From: Cepaea nemoralis
Taxonomy: Eukaryota > Mollusca > Gastropoda > Stylommatophora > Helicidae
DNA length: 64,000 bases
NCBI GenBank assembly: GCA_014155875.1
Contig: JACEFZ010016111.1
Coordinates: 1 to 64,000, forward strand
Direction: 5' to 3'
Under the pieces are notes generated by a model. It was not told the DNA's origin, searched no databases, and was given only the letters and a program-made list of their open reading frames with translations. Below, piece after piece: positions 32,701-44,100 of the stretch. The translations under genes were made by a program, and so were the position numbers. The stretch's first letter is position 1. Every line of letters starts with the position of its first letter.

Positions 32701-35700
32701 ACTGCTACAGCCTAGTAATGTTGCCTTGTGTTAGTGTTATCTCCTTGTTGAGTCCACTGCTACAGCCTGGTAATGTTGCCTTGTGTGTTATTGTTATCTC
32801 TTTGTTGAGTCCACTGCTACAGCCTGGTAATGTTGCCTTGTGTTAGTGTTATCTCCTTGTTGAGTCCACTGCTATAGCCTGGTAATATTGCCTTGTGTGT
32901 TATTGTTATCTCCTTGTTGAGTCCACTGCTACAGCCTGGTAATGTTGCCTTGTGTTTTATTGCTATTTCTTTGTTGAGTCCACTACTACAGCCTGCTAAT
33001 GTTGCCTTGTATGTTATTGTTATCTCTTTGTTGAGTCCACTGCTATAGCCTGGTAATGCTGCCTTGTGTTTTATTGTTATTTCTTTGTTGAGTCCACTGC
33101 TACAGCCTAGTAATGTTGCCTTGTGTTAGTGTTATCTCCTTGTTGAGTCCACTGCTACAGCCTGGTAATGTTGCCTTGTGTTATTGTTATCTCCTTGTTG
33201 AGTCCACTGCTACAGCCTAGTAATGTTGCCTTGTGTTAGTGTTATCTCCTTGTTGAGTCCACTGCTACAGCCTAGTAATGTTGCCTTGTGTTAGTGTTAT
33301 CTCCTTGTTGAGTCCACTGCTATAGCCTGGTAATGTTGCCTTGTGTGTTATTGTTATCTCTTTGTTGAGTTCACTGCTATAGCCTGGTAATGTTGCCTTG
33401 TGTGTTATTGTTATCTCTTTGTTGAGTCCACTGCTACAGCCTGGTAATGTTGCCTTGTGTGTTATTGTTATCTCTTTGTTGAGTCCACTGCTATAACCTG
33501 GTAATGTTGCCTTGTGTTTTATTGCTATTTCTTTGTTGAGTCCACTGCTATAGCCTGGTAATGTTGCCTTGTGTGTTATTGTTATCTCTTTGTTGAGTCC
33601 ACTGCTATAGTCTGGTAACGTTGCCTTGTGTTTTATTGCTATTTCTTTGTTGAGTCCACTGCTACAGCTTGGTAATGTTGCCTTGTGTGTTATTGTTATC
33701 TCTTTGTTGAGTCCACTGCTATAGCCTGGTAATGTTGCCTTGTGTTTTAATGCTATTTCTTTGTTGAGTCCACTGCTACAGCTTGGTAATATTGCCTTGT
33801 GTGTTATTGTTATTTCTTTGTTGAGTCCACTGCTACAGCCTGGTAATGTTGCCTTGTGTGTTATTGTTATCTCCTTGTTGAGTCCACTGCTACAGCCTGG
33901 TAATGTTGCCTTGTGTGTTATTGTTATCTCCTTGTTGAGTCCACTGCTATAGTCTGGTAATGTTGCCTTGTGTGTTATTGTTATCTCCTTGTTGAGTCCA
34001 CTGCTACAGCCTGGTAATGTTGCCTTGTGTTAGTGTTATCTCCTTGTTGAGTCCACTGCTATAGCCTGGTAATGTTGCCTTGTGTGTTATTGTTATCTCC
34101 TTGTTGAGTCCACTGCTACAGCCTGGTAATGTTGCCTTGTGTTAGTGTTATCTCCTTATTGAGTCCACTGCTATAGCCTGGTAATGTTGCCTTGTGTGTT
34201 ATTGTTATCTCCTTGTTGAGTCCACTGCTACAGCCTGGTAATGTTGCCTTGTGTTAGTGTTATCTCCTTGTTAAGTCCACTGCTACAGCCTGGTAATGTT
34301 GCCTTGTGTATTAGTGTTATCTCCTTGTTGAGTCCACTGCTACAGCCTGGTAATGTTGCCTTGTGTGTTATTGTTATCTCCTTGTTGAGTCCACTGCTAC
34401 AGCCTGGTAATGTTGCCTTGTGTTATTGTTATCTCCTTTTTGAGTCCACTGCTACAGCCTAGTAATGTTGCCTTGTGTTAGTGTTATCTCCTTGTTGAGT
34501 CCACTGCTACAGCCTGGTAATGTTGCCTTGTGTTTTATTGCTATCTCTTTGTTGAGTCCACTGCTACAGCCTGGTAATGTTGCCTTGTGTTAGTGTTATC
34601 TCCTTGTTGAGTCCACTGCTATAGCCTGGTAATATTGCCTTGTGTGTTATTGTTATCTCCTTGTTGAGTCCACTGCTACAGCCTGGTAATGTTGCCTTGT
34701 GTTTTATTGCTATTTCTTTGTTGAGTCCACTACTACAGCCTGGTAATGTTGCCTTGTGTGTTATTGTTATCTCTTTGTTGAGTCCACTGCTATAGCCTGG
34801 TAATGCTGCCTTGTGTTTTATTGTTATTTCTTTGTTGAGTCCACTGCTACAGCCTAGTAATGTTGCCTTGTGTTAGTGTTATCTCCTTGTTGAGTCCACT
34901 GCTACAGCCTGGTAATGTTGCCTTGTGTTATTGTTATCTCCTTGTTGAGTCCACTGCTACAGCCTAGTAATGTTGCCTTGTGTTAGTGTTATCTCCTTGT
35001 TGAGTCCACTGCTACAGCCTAGTAATGTTGCCTTGTGTTAGTGTTATCTCCTTGTTGAGTCCACTGCTACAGCCTAGTAATGTTGCCTTGTGTTAGTGTT
35101 ATCTCCTTGTTGAGTCCACTGCTACAGCCTAGTAATGTTGCCTTGTGTTAGTGTTATCTCCTTGTTGAGTCCACTGCTACAGCCTAGTAATGTTGCCTTG
35201 TGTTAGTGTTATCTCCTTGTTGAGTCCACTGCTACAGCCTAGTAATGTTGCCTTGTTTTATTGTTATCTCCTTGTTGAGTCCACTGCTACAGCCTGGTAA
35301 TGTTGCCCTGTGTGTTATTGTTATCTCCTTGTTGAGTCCACTGCTACAGCCTGGTAATGTTGCCTTGTGTTATTGTTATCTCCTTGTTGAGTCCACTGCT
35401 ACAGCCTGGTAATGTTGCCTTGTGTTAGTGTTATCTCCTTGTTGAGTCCACTGCTACAGCCTGGTAATGTTGCCTTGTGTTAGTGTTATCTCCTTGTTGA
35501 GTCCACTGCTACAGCCTGGTAATGTTGCCTTGTGTTAGTGTTATCTCCTTGTTGAGTCCACTGCTGTAGCCTAGTAATGTTGCCTTGTGTTTTATTGTTA
35601 TTTCCTTGTTGAGTCCACTGCTACAGCCTGGTAATGTTGCCTTGTGTTTTATTGCTATTTCTTTGTTGAGTCCACTGCTACAGCCTGGTAATGTTGCCTT

Positions 35701-38062
35701 GTGTGTTATTGTTATCTCTTTGTTGAGTCCACTGCTATAGCCTGGTAATGTTGCCTTGTGTTTTATTGCTATTTCTTTGTTGAGTCCACTGCTACAGCCT
35801 GGTAATGTTGCCTTGTGTTATTGTTATCTCCTTGTTGAGTCCACTGCTATAGCCTGGTAATGTTGCCTTGTGTTAGTGTTATCTCCTTGTTGAGTCCACT
35901 GCTACAGCCAGGTAATGTTGCCTTGTGTGTTATTGTTATCTCCTTGTTGAGTCCACTGCTATAGCCTGGTAATGTTGCCTTGTGCTAGTTTTATCTCCTT
36001 GTTGAGTCCACTGCTACAGCCTGGTAATGTTGCCTTGTGTTTTATTGCTATTTCTTTGTTGAGTCCACTGCTACAGCCTGGTAATGTTGCCTTGTGTGTT
36101 ATTGTTATCTCCTTGTTGAGTCCACTGCTATAGCCTGGTAATGTTGCCTTGTGTTAGTTTTATCTCCTTGTTGAGTCCACTGCTACAGCCTGGTAATGTT
36201 GCCTTGTGTTTTATTGCTATTTCTTTGTTGAGTCCACTGCTACAGCCTGGTAATGTTGCCTTGTGTGTTATTGTTATCTCTTTGTTGAGTCCACTGCTAT
36301 AGCCTGGTAATGCTGCCTTGTGTTTTATTGCTATTTCTTTGTTGAGTCCACTGCTATAGCCTGGTAATGTTGCCTTGTGTTTTATTGTTATGTCTTTGTT
36401 GAGTCCACTGCTACAGCCTGGTAATGTTGCCTTGTGTTATTGTTATCTCCTTGTTGAGTCCACTGCTATAGCCTGGTAATGTTGCCTTGTGTTAGTGTTA
36501 TCTCCTTGTTGAGTCCACTGCTACAGCCTGGTAATGTTGCCTTGTGTGTTAGTGTTATCTCCTTGTTGAGTCCACTGCTACAGCCTGGTAATGTTGCCTT
36601 GTGTTAGTGTTATCTCCTTGTTGAGTCCACTGCTACAGCCTGGTAATGTTGCCCTGTGTTAGTGTTATCGCCTTGTTGAGTCCACTGCTACAGCCTGGTA
36701 ATGTTGCCTTGTGTGTTATTGCTATCTCATTGTTCAGTCCACTGCAACAGCCTGGTAATGTTGCCTTGTGTTAGTGTTATCTCCTTGTTGAGTCCACTGC
36801 TACAGCCTGGTAATGTTGCCTTGTGTGTTATTGTTATCTTCTTGTTGAGTCCACTGCTATAGCCTGGTAATGTTGCCTTGTGTTAGTGTTATCTCCTTGT
36901 TGAGTCCACTGCTACAGCCTGGTAATGTTGCCTTGTGTTAGTGTTATCTCTTTGTTGAGTCCACTGCTACAGCCTAGTAATGTTGCCTTGTGTTAGTGTT
37001 ATCGCCTTGTTGAGTCCACTGCTACAGCCTGGTAATGTTGCCTTGTGTGTTATTGCTATCTCATTGTTCAGTCCACTGCGACAGCCTGGTAATGTTGCCT
37101 TGTGTTAGTGTTATCTTCTTGTTGAGTCCACTGCTACAGCCTGGTAATGTTGCCTTGTGTTAGTGTTATCACCTTCTTGAGTCCACTGCGATAGCCTGGT
37201 AATGTTGCCTTGTGTTTTATTCTTCTCAGTTTATCTCATCAGTTCTTGTTGGCTATAATATTAGTTTTTGACCATGTGTTACCATGCCCTTTTGGGGAAG
37301 TATAGAATGGTTACACTGTAAAACTGCTGTGCATGTTGAGTAAAAGATGACTAAAGAGGGTTAGTCTATCTCATACCATAGAAACAAAATCAGCCAACAT
37401 TCAACCAACAATGAGCTTGCCTACAACAGGTGTAGTTGTGGGTCTATACTCCACTAGGTGTCTCAAGGGGAAAATAAGAAGAAGAAGAAAAACATTAGCT
37501 TGTGTTGTTCTTTGTTAGATTATGAGTGAAATATTTTAGTGTAGTACCAAATTTAATTAATTTTGACTTCCACAAATGTCCTAGTGCTCTGAAAGATTCT
37601 CTTGATTTCTGTATTCTTATTTTAATATCTCTATCTGTTCTTCCATCTTTGTCTACATTGCTACCTAAATATGTATATGATTGTATCACTTGAAGTGAGA
37701 TTTCAGTAAGGAAGATTGGGTTATCTTTCACTTGATTTATATTCATTATCTTTGTCTTTCCTCTATGATTCTTCCTTCTTTTATTATTATGCATTTCATC
37801 ACCCCATGGAGCATAAGCCATGAACAAACCCATGCCAGATCCATGGTAGACTCATTCATGATTTTTTATATTGTGTAGCTAAAGATTTTTACCAGATAAA
37901 GTAGCCAGTCTGATGCCAACACTACTTAGTTGCCTCTTATGACATCATGGTCAGTTACAATGTTACTTTTCTTTGCGTCTCTTGTGAACCCTGGCAGCAC
38001 ACATTGCCCATGAATGTTGAGACCTGATTGTTGTACTTGGTGGTGGTGGTGGTGGTGGTGGT

Positions 38063-38107
<45 letters not shown>

Positions 38108-41100
38108 TTTTGGAACAAAAATACAAAAATGTCTTATTGTCACTGTGACCACATGGAAGAGTATCTGTAGTATGGTTGTGTTTATGTACATGCAGACAAG
38201 CCATTGCCAGAAGCCTCCAACAAGCTGACATTCACAGAGGATGAAGTCACATACTGGTTGTCTCAATGTTCCATTTTCCTTCAAGTTCTCAGCCAAGTGT
38301 TTCATGGAGCATTCCAGTTCTATGTAAGTTTGCTGTGGTTGTCCTCTCGTGTCCAAGAAACTGTGTAGACTTGTCACATATTCATGATTATACAGCATGG
38401 AATACATATGATATAATTGAAATATAATATTGTAACATGCTCTGTGTAAAATACTGTAACACAGTATATGTAAAACATAATACTGTAACATGTTCTATGT
38501 AAACCATTGTAACATCATCATCATCACCATGTGCCATGCCAACAAGCGTAGGCAGTCATGTTTCACCATCTCACGCGATCACCAAAATCGTAGATCAGCT
38601 CAGTGTTCTTGTCTTGACCATACCCCCGGGAAGGTTAACCCTGTCAACAAACACCCGCAGAAGTCGGATGTGTTGGCCTAAGGGAGCAAAACTTGGCCAC
38701 ATCACAAAAATTTCTGAAAAAACACTCCGGATGAACGCAGAAGAAAAAGGTCTTGACCATACCACGGGGCCAAGCCATCCAGGTATTTACTTCTTTGCCA
38801 TCCTCTTGTTCTCTTCCCCTCAATCTTGCCAGTTGTCCCCAAGTTTTCTAATTTACTTCTTCTCATAACATGTCCAAAACAAACTGACTGTCTATGTCTA
38901 ATTTCTCTGATCAGCTTACGGTGTTCTTCTTCTTCGTTATCCGGATTTTTTTTCGGATGTGACTGCGTTGTGCCTGTTTACAGCAGAGCTGCGTTCTTGC
39001 GCCGTTAGGCCGACACATCCGACTTCTGCGGGCATTTGTTGACCGGGTTAACCTTCCCAGGGGTTTCTTAGGACGTTTGAATCTCACTGTTGTGGTGTTA
39101 TCCCCCATCCTAGCTGGCCCATATAGAACAGCCAAAGACATCCTGGTCAACCCTCAAGGGAAGGCAGGGGCAGACCATGGGCATTCCCCGCCATCCAAGG
39201 AGGCTTCCATACTTGCAGAGCCATCACACAGCGCTCTGGTACTGGGCTCACCCAAGGAATCGTCACGTCCTGCACATGGCTGCTTAGCCTCACTTCCGTA
39301 TATTGGGCCTTCCGTTCACCATAGGCTGTTTCTCCGGAAACCAGAAGAATGCATCTGCAGATGACATCCACACAGTGAGCTTTCGATTCAGACTTTCCAC
39401 ATAATGGATTTGCTATCCAAGCAATATTCCATTTCGTGCCACTAGGACACTTTTTCCACCTTTTATGAAGCCCACACAGTGAGCTTTCGATTCGGACTTT
39501 TCACGTAATAGATTTGCTATCCAAGCAATATTCCATTTCGTTTCACTAGGACACTTTTTCCACCTTTTATGAAGCCCACACAGTGAGCTTTTGATTCGGA
39601 CTTTCCACGTAATGGATTTGCTATCCAAGCAATATTCCATTTCATGCCTCTGGGACGCTTTTGTAACCGACATACCTGTGGTATGAAGTGTGGCAGTCTA
39701 AATACATCTTCATGCACCTTTAGATGTCAACCTGAATGTAGTTAAAGTAAGCTGTAGTCAACTTGAGCTTGTTGATATCTCCATAGAGCTTGTCCTCAAA
39801 TGAAGCAGGCGTGGGCCAAAATATCTTTCTCTGTTCTGCATATATTGGGCACTCCTGCAGCAAATGTTTAGCTGTCATTTTACCAGTTCCACAATTACAT
39901 TCATCGGTATCTCCTATCTTTACTATTGAACAAATGGTGTTTCAGCCTGTTATGTCCTGTGTGGAGTCTGAAGATTGCTACTTGTTCTCTTCGGTCGAGT
40001 TTGTAATATGCATCATCCTTCTGGTGGCCTGGATGCTCTGATTCCCATTTGGTTCTATAAGTGCTTTTTATAAACCTTTTTGCCTCATTATAGGTTATGT
40101 CTATGTCAGGCTGTGGTAATCGTCCACCCTCTTTTGCTAGTCTGTCAGCCTCTTCATTTCCAGGTATACTGCAATGTGATGGGATCCACTGTATTACAAC
40201 TTTTTTGGATTTCTGGCATAGACCATGGAGTGCTGCTCTTAGGTCAGCTAGTTCTGTGCTGTTTTTGCTCTTCAGTATTGAGACAGCTGACTTTGCATCT
40301 GTGAAGATAGCTATTTGCTTCTCTTTATTTTCCTCCATCAAGAGCATTTCTGCTGCAGTTTTCAAAGCCTCTACCTCCGCTTTGAAGTTACTTGAAAATT
40401 TTCCAGTTGCCACTGACTGTGTTTTTTTCACTCCATTTTTTTAAATTAAGGAGAATTCCTCCTCCTCCATTTTTAATTGAATCTTTGGCTGATCCATCTG
40501 TATATGCATGGGTCCAATTGCTGCTTGGGTAATGTTCTTTTATGTAGTTTAGGGTTATTTTTCTTCTTTCGGTTTCATTCTGAGTGTTCTTTTTCTCAAT
40601 ACCAGGAATGTTTTCTATCATCTCAGGCAGTTTCTGCTGTCTCCAAGCTGGGAAGTTGTGTGCATTGTAAATGGGCTTGACTGTTGATATGTTAAGTATG
40701 GGATCTGCCCTAATCTTTCGTTTTGCAGTTTCTACAAAGTTGCTACGCTTCAGTCTTCCCTTTCCAAAACCATTAAACCTGTTATACATAGGGTGGTCTG
40801 TCAATCTTCTAAATTTTTCTGCTTGTTGCTGGGCTCTGCTATCTCTTCTGTCCTGCATTGGTTGTAAACAAGTGATCTTTTCTAGTTCATTAATAGGCGT
40901 TGTCTTCAGGCTTCCAGTTATGATTCGCATTCCTTGGTTTTGGACTCTACTTATTTTGTTAAAGTTTGACTTAGCTGCTGTTGCCCAAGCTGCAATGCCA
41001 TATTCCAGTACTGGCCTCACCCGTCCAGTATATAACTTCTTGAGAACTTTCTCATCTGCTCCCCACGTTGTACCAGCAAGCTTTTTCATGATTGCCATTC

Positions 41101-44100
41101 TCTGCCTTGCTCTTGTTCGATTTTTCTCAACCTGTGTCTTCCATGTCAGGCGACGATCAAAGGTGACTCCTAGATAGTTTGGATTTTCTTCATGGCGCAA
41201 TATTTTTCCATTCAATACCAGCTTAGGTTGCTGAGTTTTATTTGAGAGGGAGAACACTGTGCATGTTGTTTTCTCCTCACTTATCTTCACTAGCCATGAT
41301 TTTGACCAGTCCTCTAGCGCTAATAAGGCTTGCTGTATTCTGCTGTTAGCTGTACTAATATATTCTTCAGATGTCCATATGGCTAGGTCATCTGCAAAGG
41401 AGGATGTGTGTACTCTGGCTGGAAAATTTTCCGTGATGTCATTTATATATGCTAGGAATAATGTTGGTGAAAGAACTCCTCCTTGGGGGACACCTTGCTC
41501 CAACAGCATCATTTTGCTTGTTTGTCCTTGTACTTTTGTCCTGGCAGTTCTGTTCTCAAGGTAGTGGCTGATCCATTTATACATTTTCCCACAAACATGC
41601 ATTTTTTGCAGTTTTACTTTCAGTCCTTCCTTCCATACTTTATCAAATGCTTTTTCTAAATCTATCCAGACTGCTAGTGTGTGCTTTTTCTCTTGGAAGG
41701 CATCCTCTATTTCCTGAGCTATATAGGTTATTTGATCTTCAGTGGATCTGTACTTTCTGAATCCTGCTTGGTGTGGTGTTAAGAGTTTGTTTTCTTCCAG
41801 ATGCCATGTTAGCCTGCCATTGATAATGCGTTCCATTAATTTTCCTACACAGCTAAGTAGACTGATAGGTCGATAGCCATTTGGTTCTTCCAGGTCTTTT
41901 CCTTTCTTTGGGACTGGTATTAGTATAGCTTCCTTCCATGCCTGTGGGACTATTCCTCTCTTCCAGCTGTTATTTAGGACTGCTAGTAGTTTCTTCTTTG
42001 CCTTGGTGCCTAGTCCTATTAGCATTTCATTTGTGATTCCATCCTTTCCTGGTGATTTCTTCTTTTTTAGGGTATTCATTGCCTGTTCCATTTCTTCCAT
42101 TGTTAGATTTGCCATCATATATTCTGCTGCTGTCTCTGTATTTCTATGATGTATCTGTTTGTCTTTGATTGCTTTCTTCTGTTCGGTTGTAATATCAATG
42201 TGGTTTGCATTTGCATAGTGTTCCATTAGTGCATTTGCAGCCTTTTTTCCTGTAAGCAAGGCATTTCCTTGTTTAATTGTTATTTGTTTGTTTCTAGGTC
42301 CTTCATTGTTCATGGCTTTCACTAGTTTCCATAGTTTGTTTCCATCCCTGTCAAAATTCAGGTTTTCTGTTTTTTCCCTCCAACAATCTCTTGTTGTTTG
42401 ATTTACTGTTCTTTTATATTTTGCTGAGATGGCTTTGAGAGAGATGTTCGCTTCAGTTGTCTGTTCTCTCTCTGCTGTCTTCCTGGCATCTTCAACTTTG
42501 TCCTCCAAACTTTGTAGTTCTTCAGTCCAGTATGGTTTGTAATTTTTCCTTGCTCCTCTTGGAATAGACTCAGTGGCTGCCTGTATTATCGCTCTGTTTA
42601 GACTTTCCACCATTTGCTTCATGTTGCCATATCGTGTATTTATGTTTTCACAATATTTGTCTGTTAGTATGGCAAATCTGTCCCAATCTGCTCGTTTGTA
42701 ATTCCAGCGGGGCAAAGGCTTTTGCTCCTGTGGAACATACTCCATATTCATTACAAGCTTGATTGGTCTGTGGTCACTACCTGCTAATTGGTCCAGCACA
42801 TGGCGATCGATTTTGTGGAGGATGTCTCCTGTGCAGAAAGCTAAGTCTGGAGTAGAAGTGGTAAAGCCATCTTCTGGAGTAGAAGCTCGGTGTGTCATCC
42901 GCTTTGTTGAGTAGATGGAGTTTTGAGTCTATTTCCCAGTCCTCCAATTCATCTCCTCTTTTGTCAGTATCTGGGTATCCCCATCTTTCTGAACGGCTAT
43001 TAAAGTCTCCGACAATAATGCAGTTTGTGTCAGTTATTTTCATGTTTGAGAGTGTAAGGTCCTTATCTGCTGGGCTATACAGATTGTAGATTCTTATTTT
43101 CACGTCCTTTATCATTATATCAACACCTATAATTTCCGTTTGGTTGTCAGAGATCACAGATACTTCGCTGCAAGGTATTGTATTTCGTGTAAGTATTAGA
43201 ACTCCTCCTTTGTGTCCTTCGCGGTCGAAACGTGTGGCCTGATATCCTCTGACTGAGAATTTGCGATTGGCGTTGAGGTGTGTCTCTTGAATGCATGCCA
43301 CATCTATTCTATCTTTATGAAGACGCTGTGTTAGGGAGACTTTCTTGTTGTAAACTCCTTCGGCATTCCACTGTAGTATGTTGAGTGTCCGGGGTATTTG
43401 GTCAATAGCTCTTAACCTACTCCTCTGTGCCTTGACTCCACAGCACAGGGGAAGGTGACCACCAGTAGTCATGGGTGGACCCCCTCGAGGCAGGGGGCCC
43501 GGCACTATCACCGCCTGATGGGACTTCGCAGGATTAGCACCATAACGATTAATTTTGATTTGTGACATCATGAATTAAGTTACGTTGCACTGCTTTGTCA
43601 AGCCTGTGGCTCAGTACATCCGATTTTGACAAACATTTATTCGGGGTGCTTTCCCTAGCCTTTGACTGTCCCCAGTCTACCTACAAGGCAGCAGGTTTGT
43701 GTGTCTCTTCGTCTGGTCCCTCTCCCTTGACCTGTCCGACATGGGTGGCCCTACCAGTAGCTGTGCTACCGTCAGCATAGCTCTTGGGGTCATTGGAATG
43801 CGCAAGCCCCTCTACCTCGTCACGGTGGACACACAGCAGAGGGGAGCTTACGGTTTTAATCTGTTTCTTGTAGGACTTGGTCATTGGTTTTTCTATCTGT
43901 CCATGGTATTCTTTGCATTTTCCTCAAAAACCACATTGCCACAGCCATCAGATGTTTTTCACCTTGTGCTCATTGTCCATGCTTCATATCTGTACCAAAG
44001 TACAAATTCTATGTAGCACCTCAAGATTCTTTTTCTCGTTCAAATGATATCTTTTTATTGTTCAGTAATGTTTTCCATCTTGCAAAAGGCTACCTTTGCT

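Larger units (their letters stand above)
38926..43844 (-). mobile_element. I/ingi-like LINE, full-length copy (4.9 kb)
   Basis: The TSD AGCTTACGGTGTT (38913-38925) and AGCTTACGGTTTT (43845-43857) brackets a complete element. Reading the minus strand: 5' end CCCCTCT at 43844 with ribozyme-like structure, 5' UTR of about 270 bp, one ORF from 43571, a 3' UTR with three 104-bp units (39680-39370), and a (GAA)n tail (38934-38926). There is no separate ORF1. It is closely similar to copy 1 at 1171-5797, and both are dead through frameshifts. Confidence 0.92.

Noticed and set aside
31498..37220. CRISPR-like array
   Set aside because: Units are contiguous copies without unique spacers; eukaryotic minisatellite.
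38028..38228. Val/Gly run ORF across the G tract
   Set aside because: Low-complexity translation of (GGT)n and poly-G; no gene evidence.
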